A DNA stretch of 64,000 nt from Celoporthe dispersa (GCA_016584495.1 WAID01000006.1:2108001-2172000); one strand, 5' to 3'. Positions 34,601 to 46,042 are shown, counted from the first letter of the stretch. Notes: generated from the sequence alone by a model not told the origin. Translations and numbers: made by a program.

Positions 34601-35957
34601 CCTCCTTCATGCTGCGGGTGGCCTAGGCACATCGCTGGCCCAAGCACTTCGCGAGCTCGGGAGGAAGGCTCCTTGAACGATCTTGGGTCGTTTCTACTAA
34701 GGTACCATCGTATCAGTTCACCCCTGACACCCTTGCGACATCAAGCGGACACCCAACGGCCCGCTCACCTCGTCTACAGCGGCCAGCCTTGCACGGCTGG
34801 CGGCCCATCGTGGGAAGAGTCCTCGTGACTCGTGCGGAAGTAGCGCAAGTGCGAAATTGGCCTCGCTTTGAACTTGGTCCTCATGATCATCAAAAGAGGT
34901 CCAATTTTCTTCCATGCCCCGTTCTCACCGTCTTTCTCACTGGTTGATCGAAAACTGGGCCAGGCGCAGATTGTGTCTGCTCAGAGCCTTGGATGAGGCA
35001 AAATCTCATATCCTCGTCTTCTCGAAACCCCCCCCCCTTCTCTTCCTGTCTTTTCCGATGATTACCCTCTAGATAAGCAAAGATTGACGGCTTTTCCTTG
35101 ATTTTTTCCTTTCCTTTTGAGATTCATCTTTCCCGAGTCATATCCGCCGACTACGCTGCGAACAAAAATTTTTTTTTCTCTGTTCCGGCGTCTCGGCCTC
35201 CTCCGTGTGGTTTTCTTACCTGTCATACTGTTGCTACGCCCCCGAGTCTTCTTCCTGCTTCTTGAACCTCCCACCCTGCGGCTGGAGTGGATATCACACC
35301 ACACAGCAGGCAAGCCTCGCCCGACTTCTGGCCCTCGTGGTTCGGTTCTTTTGCACAACGCCACCCTCCATTATCTATCGTCCACTTATATTGGCCAACC
35401 TCGAAGCCTATCCTGTGGTTCCTCACAAGACGTGTACACACAATCATATACATATCCTCCTCACCAAGTATATTTCCCGCTTATATCCGCCATCCCCTAC
35501 AGAAACATCACGCATTTCGGAGCGGCCTCACCCCGGAACGGCCCCCTCCACCCCATGATCTCGCTAGTGAAGAGACTACGGCCACGATTACAGGAACCCG
35601 ACGTCGGTCCCTGACTTGCATTTTAACACGATACTCCATTTCCCGTCGTTGGCACTACCCTGGTCGCCCCATTTCGATACAAATACCCGCTGGCCTCCCC
35701 AGGTTTCTACCCCACGGTGGACCATCAACTCTAAAGTTGTTGGCCTAGACTACACGATATTCCAGAAGCCCAGAACCGCCTCAGCCTAGACAAGGCAATA
35801 CCTCACGCCTACTAAATACAAGCAACACCACACGATCACCTATTCCGTGTGCAACTAGGTTACTCTCTAGTGATCATCACCTCAGAACATACTCTCTTCG
35901 TCTGTCAATCGCAACTTGGGTATAACTCGACGTCGAAAATCTATCTACACGTTCAAC
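31680..35957. other. Longest gene-poor stretch of the window
   Basis: 4.3 kb between the Tctex-1 gene and the F-box gene, both plus strand. From about 32.2 to 34.9 kb composition is coding-like (about 55% GC), but no open frame exceeds ~185 codons or shows motifs. No terminal repeats or transposase/reverse-transcriptase motifs are visible. The last ~850 bp (35100-35957) is pyrimidine-rich and ACA-rich, like a long fungal 5' leader of the F-box gene. Confidence 0.45.
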
Positions 35958-36971
35958 ATGTTCGTGGAAGGCGTTCAGACACAGAGCCGAGGCTCGTCAT
36001 ACGGTCATGGTACGGCGGAGATGAACCCCAAGGGGTTCACTCCACGGTCGAGGCAGAACTCTGGCGTTTTCACTAGGGAAGACCACATGGCCATGGCCAG
36101 AAGCATGCACCACGGCAGAAGACCACCACAGCGGTCACGGACCACCCACGAGAATATACCTTCGGGACCACAAGTACTCACATTCACGATGGCACCTCCG
36201 CAGCCGCGCTACCAGACACCAGTGGCGCCCACGCCTGCACAAGCCTCGCCTGTTCCCTCACCGATCGAGGCCAAGGTTCAGAGCACCTCGGCCTCTGCCG
36301 CCACGGAGCAGCAGCACGAGACCTCCGACTCGGTCGCACCACTTCCAAGCGGTCGGCCTGTCCAGCCTCGGAGGCCAAAGCTGGGACCACCGCGACGCTC
36401 TTACTCGGTCATGGACTACGAGCCAGTGCCGCCAGAACAACGCCCGGCCTCCGGCCCTCTCACACTGACGACGCTACCCCCGGAGCTCCACTACGCCATC
36501 TTTGACCACCTGGACCCGATCGACGCAACGTGCCTGGGGCTGACGAGCAGCCACTTCTACTCTATCCACCAGAGGATGCACGGGCCTGTCCCACTGAGTG
36601 TCCGGCGCGACGGTCCCAATGAGCTGGAGTGGGCCTGGCACCGGGCGGCGTACCCGACACCGTCCATGTCTCTCTGCCCGAACACGGCCACAACGGGCTC
36701 GTTGGGTCTGGAGAACGCCAAGGCGGGCCACCTGGCAGAGCTGCGGGTCCGCGGCAAGGGTTTGTGCAGGAAGTGCGGCACCAGCAGGTGCGAGCTGCAC
36801 AAGCACATCGTGGAGTGGATGCCGGCGGAGTACGAGTACTGCGCGGTGCGGGACAAGTTTGTGCCCCGGCCGGGCGAGGAGGCGAGAGCGCAGTGCTACA
36901 TGAGCAACCCGACGAACACGACCCGTTGTGGACGACACCGCATCAGGAGGGACAAGACGCCGACGTCGTGA
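35958..36971 (+). CDS. F-box protein with C-terminal Cys cluster
   Basis: A single exon of 337 residues from ATG 35958 (TCAACATG). The N-terminal half is disordered and rich in Pro, Ser, Arg and Gln. The F-box lies at about residues 168-210: LTTLPPELHYAIFDHLDPID followed by CLGLTSSHFYSIH. A second conserved block at about 268-305 has GLCRKCGTSRCELHKHIVEW and EYEYC, whose Cys/His residues may bind metal. F-box proteins bring substrates to SCF ubiquitin ligases through Skp1. The target here is unknown. Frame intact. A 171-codon open frame in another plus-strand frame (36629-37144) is a shadow of this exon. Confidence 0.8.
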   Translation: MFVEGVQTQSRGSSYGHGTAEMNPKGFTPRSRQNSGVFTREDHMAMARSMHHGRRPPQRSRTTHENIPSGPQVLTFTMAPPQPRYQTPVAPTPAQASPVPSPIEAKVQSTSASAATEQQHETSDSVAPLPSGRPVQPRRPKLGPPRRSYSVMDYEPVPPEQRPASGPLTLTTLPPELHYAIFDHLDPIDATCLGLTSSHFYSIHQRMHGPVPLSVRRDGPNELEWAWHRAAYPTPSMSLCPNTATTGSLGLENAKAGHLAELRVRGKGLCRKCGTSRCELHKHIVEWMPAEYEYCAVRDKFVPRPGEEARAQCYMSNPTNTTRCGRHRIRRDKTPTS

Positions 36972-39047
36972 ACGCGGCACAGATGTATCGTGGGGAGGAA
37001 GTAACTGAACATATTTGGAACGGTCTTGCCAACAGACATATATATATCGGCGTTTGGGGATTTGCATCATTATTTCGGCATCGCCAGACATGTACCTTGG
37101 ATGAAGAAGGGAAGAGACCACTGGAAGAGCATCAAGAGCCCTAGAAGCTGCATTCGTTTTTTTATCATTTTATTTCCTCCCCCCCAACAAGATATGATAC
37201 CTTGTAGAAAACAAGAGGAGAACCTGGAGCCAGAGTAGAGTACTAGATATCACGACAAGACCTGACTATATAAGGGAGATACTAGTGTCTTTATAAAGAG
37301 TTTATCATGCATAAATGCAGTCTTGCCCAGACACACATCATGTGCGCAGCTAATGTGCGGGATTGACTTTTTCAACATGAATGCTTGACGCTACTTGGAT
37401 TGAACAATTTGGTGGATACTGATTGACGCTCTTCTATTTCGCATCAGTAGATTCACTTACACTTGCTTACTCAACAGATGTAGAGTTTTCAAGAGATGCA
37501 ACACGGGGGTACAGTCATTGTACGTACTATGTAGTATGCCGTTGTTGATTGCATCTTTGACTGGAAGTTGGCAGAGTAGGTTGGCCAGGGCAAGAAACTG
37601 AGACACTTTGAACTTCAAGTCACATCCAATCCGGTGTCTCGGGACAAGACGGACAGACAGCCACTAAAATCCCACGCTGCCAAGCAGGCTGCCCGCCCTG
37701 CCGCCCACCCAAATGGCATGGCAGAGAAAAGCGTGGGGGTAGTAAGCATGCCACAACATGCCACAGCATAAGGGAGAGGAGACCCAATTGGAACTCTTGT
37801 GGCACTGCATGACATGACTGATGATGATGATGAGATGCTGCTGCCGCTGATGCGAAGTGGCCTATACTGTGAGATCCCACTCAAGACAGGGATACTCTTG
37901 ACCGCGCTTTCTTGGGACCTCTTTTCTCTCTCTCTCTCTCCTCTCCTCTCTTCTTTCCTTCCCTTGTCTCTGGCCAGACGTTGGTAGCACGTGCTACCTT
38001 TCCTTAGCATATAATACTTGAAGGTAGTGATCGGTCAGCCTAGCCCTGCTAACCCTGCCTTTTTGGCATAGTACGTAACAGAACCTGCCCCCTCCCCCCC
38101 TTGCCTTTCTAGACCGTGTACCTCTCTATCCTTCTGACTCTTGGATAACGTGGTCTCTCTGTCTTTGATCGCGACTGCACCTCTTCTTCTCCCACCCGCT
38201 CTGCTCTTAAGTACCGGAAGAAGAAGAAAATCAAGAAGAAAAGGGCAAAAAAACGTCAATTGGTGATAATCGAAAAGGGATCGACGGACGGCCCTGGTCT
38301 TGGAAACTCTGGGGCGGCGCGGTGACGTCTTGCGCGGTCTAAATTAGCGTGCAGAGAGCTTGGGCCTCCCAGGAGAAAGGAGAGAGAGAGACCTCTCGAC
38401 AGCTGCTCCTGGTCACATACAGGCGACCTGCCAGCAAAAGCAGGAAAGATAATGAAGCCGGCATCTGGTCTCTGACGCGTTCCACCCAAGACGAAGGAAA
38501 GAAAATCAAGGCACTCCCGGAGCAGCGAGTTCAAAAAAAATACTCGAGGTGGCGGCGGACAAGACACAGCTTCGACGACGTGGGTATTTTGGTTGGCGGT
38601 TCAAAAGGAGGACGGGGAACCTTGACCCACCTAAACTCGAACTGCCCTGCCCTGCTGCTTGCTCCTCTCTCTGCTTGACAGATTCTAGGCGCGCACGAAT
38701 TTCGACCCCCTCCCTCCCTTACCCTGCCTCCCAAGCCTCCCTCCTCAACTCTGGCTACAGCTCGACTCGACTCGACTGGATCCTCCTTCCTACCAACCAA
38801 CCCACACCTACGATCCACTCCGACACGGGAACCGGGCAACGTGGGCAACGCACCCAAGTAGCAGTCCCTCAGGCGTTCGGCCCACCGATCAAGTTATCCG
38901 TTCTCTCATCCATCAAGCAGCTGGCTGTTGGGTGACGCTTCAACACATGTGGCAGCACCGCGTCTAGACCAGCAAATCGACCTCACCCTCCCGTCCTGCC
39001 ATCCTGCCCCCTCCTCCTCCTCCTCCTTCCCCCCACCAGAGACGACA
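36972..39047. other. Intergenic / leader of PCT1
   Basis: 2.1 kb. From about 38.6 kb to the ATG at 39048 the sequence is C/T-rich with short repeats (CTCGACTCGACTCGACTGG at 38761-38779, a CTC/TCC run near 39010-39030), as expected for a promoter/leader. No gene supported elsewhere. Confidence 0.5.
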
Positions 39048-40914
39048 ATGTCATCGCCTAGCACGTCCAGCCTCGGCGGCAGCAACAAGCGCAAGCGCGG
39101 CGCCCAGCCCACCGCCTCCGCTGCGGCCATGGACGTCGACGCTCCCGCCTCCATACAGCAGACTCCCGAGTCGCGCGACGCCTCGGGCGAGGAGGGTGAC
39201 ACAACGGCCCCAGAGTCCGCCGCGCCCTCCCAAAGCCTCGGCCACCGCAAGACAGACTCCTCCGGCTCCGCGTCGCAGCAGCACCCGCCCAGCAAGCGGC
39301 AGCGGGGTGCAGACACCGCTGGCCAGATCGTCGACCCGGGCGAGCCCAGCGACACCACCGAGGCGAGCGCCGACATCGCGGACCGCGTGAGCACCCGGAA
39401 GGGCGGGCTTCGCGCCAGGGCAGCGGTCAACAGCGCTGCCGCCTCCGAGGAGGAGAAGATGCCCCCGCCGCCCATCGGGAAGCTGACACACCCAGAGGGG
39501 TACACCACCAACCCACCGCCCGCGGGCAGGGCGGTCAGGGTCTATGCGGACGGCGTCTTTGACCTCTTTCATCTCGGGTGCGTGGCTTTCTCATGTTTGT
39601 CTCCCTGGCCCAGGGGGGAGGGAGGGAGGGAGCGGGTGGATGTTGTGGGCCTGAAGAGGGGAAGAGGGCGGGGCGGGATGCTGAGAGGGGGCAGAACCAA
39701 CTGACCCTGCCTCTGCTTGCTGTGAGCCACAGAGCTAACGTGCCGTTTCTGTCACAGGCACATGCGCCAGCTCGAGCAGGCCAAAAAGGCGTTCCCCGAC
39801 ACATACCTGATCGTGGGCGTGACCGGCGACGAGGAGACCCACAAGCGCAAGGGCCTGACCGTGCTCTCCGGCCGTGAGCGCGCCGAGACTGTTCGACACT
39901 GCAAGTGGGTCGACGAGGTCATCGAGAGCTGCCCCTGGATCGTGACGCCCGCGTTCCTCGAGGAGCACCGCATCGACTACGTCGCGCACGACGATCTCCC
40001 CCTACGGCGCCGCGGAGGGCGATGACATCTACGCGCCGATCAAGAAGGAGGGCAAGTTCCTGGTGACACAGCGGACCGAGGGCGTGAGCACCACAGGCAT
40101 CATCACCAAGTAGGCGACCCTCTTTTTCTTTCTTCTCTTTTCTTCTCTCTCTCCTCATGACTAGCTTATATTCTGGATGCGCGTGTGGTTTTTCTGCCTT
40201 GAGAGAGAGACCTGTCAGCTGACCGGGATGGTCTCGAAAAAGGATCGTCCGTGACTACGAGAAATACATAGCCCGCCAGCTCAAGCGCGGCACCTCCCGC
40301 CAGGAGCTCAACGTCTCCTGGCTCAAGAAGAACGAGCTCGACCTCAAGCGCCACGTCCAGGAGCTGCGCGATAACATCCGCACCAACTGGTCCACCACGG
40401 GACAGGAGCTGGGCAAGGAGCTGCGCCAGTTCTGGCCGTCCAGCAGGCCCCAGAGCCCGGCCCGCGTGCCGGCCCTCAACCCGCTCGCCACTGCGTCCGT
40501 CGCCGGGCCGTCCTCCAGCGCGCTCCCGGGTGCAAATGGCAACGGTGCTGCTTTCCTGGACAGGCCCACCAGCCCTGCGTCGACGCTGGGGCCGAGGTCT
40601 CCTGGTGCCGAGGGCAGGGCGGGGCTGGCAAATGACTTTATGACGGGGTACACTATTGGACTGATCGGGGGTGTGAGGTCTTGGGTGGGTGGACTTCTTT
40701 TCTTATTTTTTTGGCTCCCTCGTTGTGGCTGGCAGTGTGCGGCCCTCGAGCGTATCTGTGATGCTGACTCTCAAAACGTGAACAGATGACCAAGAGCCGC
40801 AGGAATGTCCGCGACAGCAGGCCGCCGAGCGATGATGACTCCGACGAGGAGCGTGGGCGCAAGAGAAGCTCGAGAGGCAGCGCGGATGCGGTCACTGCCG
40901 AGGCGACGACATGA
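39048..40914 (+). CDS. PCT1: Choline-phosphate cytidylyltransferase
   Basis: Exons 39048-39577, 39758-40109, 40243-40684 and 40786-40914 (introns 180, 133 and 101 bp) encode about 483 residues. The enzyme makes CDP-choline from phosphocholine and CTP, the rate-limiting step of the Kennedy pathway. A disordered basic N-terminus (~160 residues, KRKR and KRQR) is followed by the catalytic domain: VYADGVFDLFHLGH with the HxGH motif at H175/H178, DYVAHDD, and RTEGVSTTGIITKIVRDY. An amphipathic helix region (about 300-345) and a Ser/Arg-rich tail follow. Intron 1 splits the Gly codon inside HLGH. A frame break lies at the C run 39998-40002 inside the catalytic domain, apparently one C too many; conserved YGAAEGDDIY resumes one frame over. 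Confidence 0.9.
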
Positions 40915-42084
40915 GAAGCACAGCCGCTCGCAACGGGGGGGGGGAGGGGGAGGGGCACGGGTTAACCACTGATTGACTGACTGGCTGGATCTTCTGGCTC
41001 ATTGACTCTCCTCCCCTCTCCTTCCTAACACAGGTCCGTCACTTGACAAACCACTGTGTGTGTGTGTGAACTCAATCAGCAAAGGAAGACGAGGAAATAA
41101 AAAATAGAAGATGAAACCTTGCACCGTGACGAGGAAGGCGGGTAAGACGGGGAAGGCGGTCTCGGCTCGGGGGAACTACATAGACTGACTGACTTCAAGA
41201 AAGAGGAGGAACCCCGGACTGAGGGTGCCCCCAGGGCCCATCAGCAAAAATCGAGATTTGAGACCAGGCGGGGTTGGGTGGTTCTTGATACATGCGCCGG
41301 TTTGGCTGGGGGCGTTCATACAAGCAAAAGACATCCATTACCTCCTACCTACCTACATTACCCTCTTTCTTCTTCACTTACTTTTTTTGTACCATCCCCT
41401 TCTAGTAAGCACCATCAGAGGTGTAGTTCATAGATATATCAGTCCCTATAACGCCCAGAGTAGATTTCTTGTGTCATTTCCCGCGTGGGTATTCTGTTCA
41501 TAGGTTCTTTCTGTATGGAGGGAGTAGCTTGATGGTGGGCTGAATGAGCGACTAGACAAACTGGCCCTCTTGGATAGAGATGTAGCGTTGGGCATGTCTG
41601 CAGACCCTTTTCCACCTGCCGACATCTCAGCTGCTGTAGAATTAGCCAATGCCAGCCCCTGTTAATCCATTGCTCCCTCGACATATAGAAGCGGATGACA
41701 AGCAAGGTGGAGTGCATCATCACCCGGCGTAAAACTTCCACAAGACGATGTTCTTCATCGATGGACGGACGGATGGATGTGTATGTGTACCTGGCATGAC
41801 GAATGAATGGCGGACGAGACCTGCCAGCAACTCCCAGCCCATATATAAGCATGTCGAAAATCTGTGATTGTGATCGCTATTGAATGGGCTGCCTTGTAGT
41901 GGTGGTGGATTGATCATCTTCCCTGTCAAAGATGTAATAAACCTCTCCCCCTTGTCAGACCACACGACAGCTTGTAGGCATCCAACCGAAAAGATGTAGC
42001 AAGACTTCCTGCCGACCAGGCCTTCCTGCCTCTATTCCCCAGCCATATAACCCTTTCGACGCGCACATGAGAAGAATGTCTTAA
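40915..42084. other. Convergent intergenic region (PCT1 / RTF1)
   Basis: 1.2 kb separating two convergent 3' ends. It holds a G-rich run just after the PCT1 stop (about 40936-40952), a (GT)n near 41056-41068 and GGAC/GGAT tetranucleotide repeats near 41761-41777. No gene supported. Confidence 0.5.
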
Positions 42085-44185
42085 TTAATCAAGCTCAATG
42101 TCAATGTCTAGATCCAGGGCGCCGATGATATCATCATCGGTCAGCACCTTGTGGATCATCGGGATGCCCTTGGTGCCCTTGGAGCTAGCCTCTGCCTCCT
42201 TCAGCCTGGCCAGGTGCGGAAGGGCCTCCATGTCCTTGGGCTTGGCTTTGGGAGTGCTCTCGGCGGCGGCAGGAGTGGGGGGGCCGCTGCCAGCCAGCCT
42301 CGAGGACTCGCGTGGGAGCCCGCCGCGCGTGACAGCCTGTTCAGCATCGCGTGCTTTGCGGCGTTCTGCGAGCTGTGCCTCGCGCACCTGCTTGGCGTTG
42401 CGCTGCCGATTGAGCGCGTTCTTTTCGGCCAGGCGATCCTGCTGGCTCGGCTCGGCGGGTTTGGCCGGCACGTTCTTCTTCAGCGTCGTCTGGAAGGCAA
42501 GCCGTGGCTGCGGCATGTTGTCGAGCTTGTCCTGGAGCTCGGTGGCGTGCGCGGTATTACCGTGCGCCAGGGCCTGAGCCAGGTCTCGCTCGAGACGTGC
42601 GCGGTCCGCGCCGCTGAAGCGGTCCATCAGAGCCGTTTGCCGCCGGAGCTTCTCGGCGACCTCGTCCTCCCTTCCAGTTGTGGCTGATGAGCTTGTTGAT
42701 GTCGTTGGTCTTGCGCTCGAGTTCTGGCCGGCGGGGGATGTTCACGCTGTCGTTCTTGCAGACGACTTGGTATCTGTTCCACTCGGACTGTACTGCCGTC
42801 AGGAGATATTCCACACCACAGACAAGGTAGAAGCGCTCACCTCGGTAAAAGGGCTCTCTGAACAGGCGATGTATGGCCACTCCCTCTCGGCCTTACCATG
42901 AGCGGCGATTACATACTGATCCACTACGATCGATTTGCCGCGCTCGTTGTCAATGGCATACGGGCGTCCGGTTTTGAAGCCTGAGAATCTCATTAGCTTC
43001 TTGGCCCTTGTGGACAAGGCTGGGAGAGGGATTGGATGCCTCTCACCTTTGATCACGGCCATGCGGTAGACAGACTGGCCATTTTCCGGGTTAGGCCCGA
43101 TGTGAATGCGGATGTAACAGCCAGTGAGGGCATCCTCGAAACCCGGGTAGAAGGCGACGCGGGCGAAGCGGGTGCGGCTGAGGCGGCATCTCTCGAAGTC
43201 GTGCAGCTCGGCCAGCGGAGCCTCCTCGGGTGGGGTCTTGGACCTCTTCTTCTTGGTCGCAGCCCACTCGACGTCGCTATCGTCCGAGTGCCGGCTGCGG
43301 CTCGAGGTGCTCCGGTACGAGGGGGACCGATCACGGCGGCGCTCGTTCTCCCTGCGGCTCCTGCGGTCGTTCTTCTCGGCGCGCGCGCTTGAGGGCGTCG
43401 AGACCAGGCTTGGCGCTGGACTTGGTGCTGGACTTGGCCTTCTTGCGCGCGCCCTCGTCCAGATCGGCGTCGCCGCCCTTGCGCTTCTTCTGCTTGTCTT
43501 CATTATTCGTCACAAGGCGTCTCAGCAGGGCGGCCTGCCGCAGCCGCTCCTTCTCGGCCTCGCGCTCTGCGAGATCTGCTCCCGGTCCACCTCGCGCATG
43601 CTCATGATCTCCTTCTTCTCAGCATGGTTGGCGAACAGGCCATCGACAGGATAGGGGTTCTTCTCGTCATCCTCGCGAGCTTTGGTCGGGGAGCCACCAG
43701 AGTCGTCGTCAGAGTCGGATTCGTCCATCGCTGCTGATCCCTGGGAGCTGGGCGTTCCAGGCTCGGAGCTGTATGGCCATGACAACTTTAGCATAGGGGA
43801 TCGAGCGATGATGATATAGAGCACGGAAGATGGGGATATAAGTGGACAAAGAAGGCAGCAGAGGGCTTTGGCCTGTGACATTGTGATGCGACAAAGCTGA
43901 AGGTGGTCTAAGAAGGGGGCAAAGAGCAAACTCACGCTTCACCTTCATCCTCAGACTCTGCACTATCCCGCCGCTTCTTGGCCTGTGTCTTCTTAGATGC
44001 AGCAGCCTTGGGGGCTGAGTCGTCTGCGGCCCAGGCGCTCTGGGATCGGGATCGTGAGCGGGAGCGCGATCGAGAGCGAGAGCGCTGGCGGCTAGGGGAC
44101 GAGACGCATCGTCATCGGTGGACTGGGCATCACCACCGGCGAGAGCCAGCAGTTCGTCCTCGACATCGGTCATAGAGTCAGACAT
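42085..44185 (-). CDS. RTF1: RNA polymerase II elongation factor Rtf1 (Paf1 complex)
   Basis: Exons (minus) are 43936-44185, 43047-43768, 42841-42980 and 42085-42787, with introns of 167, 66 and 53 bp, encoding about 604 residues. The start MSDSMTDVEDELLALAGG and an RS-rich segment are followed by a histone-modification-type region (NPYPVDGLFANHAEKKEIMSMREVDREQI), a basic linker and the Plus3 domain (ERCRLSRTRFARVAFYPGF, then GCYIRI, KTGRPYAIDNERGKSIVVDQ, EWNRYQ). A charged helical C-terminus ends DLDIDIELD. Rtf1 links the Paf1 complex to Spt5 and directs H2B ubiquitylation. Four frame breaks are apparent: about 44085-44110 (-1), 43570-43576 (-1), 43381-43391 in a GC repeat (+1) and 42669-42673 (+1). 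They cancel overall (1815 bp = 3n). Such a gene is unlikely to be a pseudogene. Confidence 0.88.
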
Positions 44186-44970
44186 GATCGGCTCGTGGTC
44201 TGCTTGTGATGGGTCGGTTGAGGAAGGCGTGTCTTAGATGGTGGCAGGAGAAGCTTTTTTTGTTGTTGAGGCCTGCTTTTAAAAAGAACGGAGCGTGGCT
44301 GGTGGTCGAGATGGAAACGCGGTAGGTTGACGGCCAGTCCTGCAAGTAGCCAGATGTTGAATTGGTGCTGAAGTGGAAAGAAAACGCTGGGAGGAAATTG
44401 CAGCACAAGAAGATGGCAGCAGATAGACTCGACAAGGTGATAAATGACGAGGTTATAGTGGACGAGGTGGTGTATTGTGGTCAGCTATTGTCTCCTTAAA
44501 GTGATCGAGCATTGGGAGGACAATAAGTGGCAGGCATCTCCAGACTGCTTGTCTTACATAAGTCAAAAAATCACTTTATTACGCTCACCCTCTTCAGTTC
44601 TTCTATCAACCCCCACCCCACCACTCCCTCACCCCTCGGTTGCTCGTTGTGAAAGCGCCATACACAAAGCAACTGACTGCTCAAGTGAAAGCCATGGGCA
44701 TTGGGCAATCTCAGACTATCATGTACAGCCTATAGGAGACTGCCTGCTACTAATAGCTGAATCTATATCTTTTGTACCTGATTGAGGATAAATATATACC
44801 GCCTTATCTTATCATGCCGGAGTTCCCTTCTTCAGAAGCTCAGGTGATGATGGGGAGCCTTTATTTTTGCCAGCCCTTCTGTTCTCCTGCCTCCCCCTTC
44901 AATGATACACATCCACGAATTATGTGAGCATTCTTTTAACATCTAAAAAGGTCACGAGATTTATATCTAC
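44186..44970. other. Divergent promoter region (RTF1 / DHODH)
   Basis: 0.8 kb between divergent genes, AT-richer toward the dehydrogenase. No gene or clear element recognised. Confidence 0.5.
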
Positions 44971-46023
44971 ATGACAACAAGTCTATCGACCATGTCCAAC
45001 CAAGGTCCACCAGCCCTCGAGATCAATCCTTCCTTGGTCAACTCGGCAAACCCCTGGGCCACTACCCTTCAAGACCTTACAGCGCTGTACAACTGTCCAC
45101 ACACCGGCGCTGTCACCACACGGACTTCCCTTCTGGAGACGGGGTTCGACCATGACCCCTCCAAGCACCAGTTCACGCTCTTCAGCACCTCGACCCACCA
45201 GTCCGGACAGGACCGCACCGAGCTGACCGGGCTCGAGAATGCCAGCCTCAACACTCTGGGGTATAGCCCTCTGCCGCTGGAGACGTATCTGGGCTTCATC
45301 CAGGAGATAGCAAGAACATCACCACCATCAGCAGGGCGACCAGGGAAGAGCTTCATCGTATCCGTGACCGGCACCCCCACCGAGGTCGCCGGGTGCTACA
45401 GGCTCGTTGCCGCGGCGCAGGACACCGTGCCCTTTCCCCTGGCGATGGAGATTAACCTGAGCTGTCCCAACATCCCGGGGAAGCCCCCGCCGGCATACAC
45501 GACGGCGGGCGTGGTGGAGTACCTCGTGGAGCTGCGGGCAGAGGAGAAGCGCGGTGGTGGACTGCGGCGCATCCCGTACGGCCTGAAGACACCACCGTAC
45601 ACGCAGGCCGGCGAGTACGACGGGCTGCTGCTGGCGCTGAAGATGGCGGCGGCGGAGGACGGCTTCTGTCCTGTCTCGTTCATCACCGCGACCAACACCT
45701 TGGGGTCGTGCCTGGTCTTGTCAGACGCGGAGACCGGTGCGGCTGGTGAGCCGGCCCTGCCAGGTCTTGGCATCGGGGGTATGGCTGGCGCGCCGCTCCA
45801 CCCTCTGGCGCTGGGGAACGTGAGGAACATCCGGAGGCGGCTTGAAGAGGAGGACGCGGACGGCTGTCGTCTGAAGCATATCCAGATCATTGGGACGGGT
45901 GGAGTCCTGGACACGGCTGGCTACAAGAGGATGAGGGCTGTAGGCGCGAATTTCGTAGGCGTGGGAACGGGACTGGGCATTAGGGGCCTTGGTATATTTG
46001 AGGAAATCACAAGGGGCTTGTAG
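44971..46023 (+). CDS. Class-1 dihydroorotate dehydrogenase family protein
   Basis: A single exon of 350 residues with no targeting peptide or membrane helix. Motifs of the TIM-barrel DHODH family occur in order: INPSLVNSANPWATT, TRTSLLETGF, ENASLNTLGYSPLPLETYL, EINLSCPN with the active-site Cys at 165 (class 1 uses Cys, class 2 Ser), ITATNTLGSCLVL, GIGGMAGAPLHPLALGNV, and IGTGGVLDTAGYKRMRAVGA for FMN phosphate. This points to a soluble class-1A-like (URA1-type) enzyme oxidising dihydroorotate with a soluble acceptor such as fumarate. Filamentous ascomycetes usually rely on a mitochondrial class-2 enzyme for pyrimidines, so this copy may be an accessory or differently specialised paralogue. 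A second in-frame ATG at 44992 is an alternative start. The stop is 19 bp from the SFM1 stop. Confidence 0.88.
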   Translation: MTTSLSTMSNQGPPALEINPSLVNSANPWATTLQDLTALYNCPHTGAVTTRTSLLETGFDHDPSKHQFTLFSTSTHQSGQDRTELTGLENASLNTLGYSPLPLETYLGFIQEIARTSPPSAGRPGKSFIVSVTGTPTEVAGCYRLVAAAQDTVPFPLAMEINLSCPNIPGKPPPAYTTAGVVEYLVELRAEEKRGGGLRRIPYGLKTPPYTQAGEYDGLLLALKMAAAEDGFCPVSFITATNTLGSCLVLSDAETGAAGEPALPGLGIGGMAGAPLHPLALGNVRNIRRRLEEEDADGCRLKHIQIIGTGGVLDTAGYKRMRAVGANFVGVGTGLGIRGLGIFEEITRGL

Positions 46024-46042
46024 GAAGGGACCCTGATTATAT

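Noticed and set aside
36629..37144. A 171-codon frame overlapping the F-box gene
   Set aside because: It is the alternate reading frame of the F-box exon. The F-box and Cys-cluster motifs are in the other frame.
42085..44185. RTF1 as a pseudogene
   Set aside because: Its frame breaks are single-base and cancel in sum, splice sites and motifs are intact, and the same defect recurs in many unrelated genes. This points to sequence errors.
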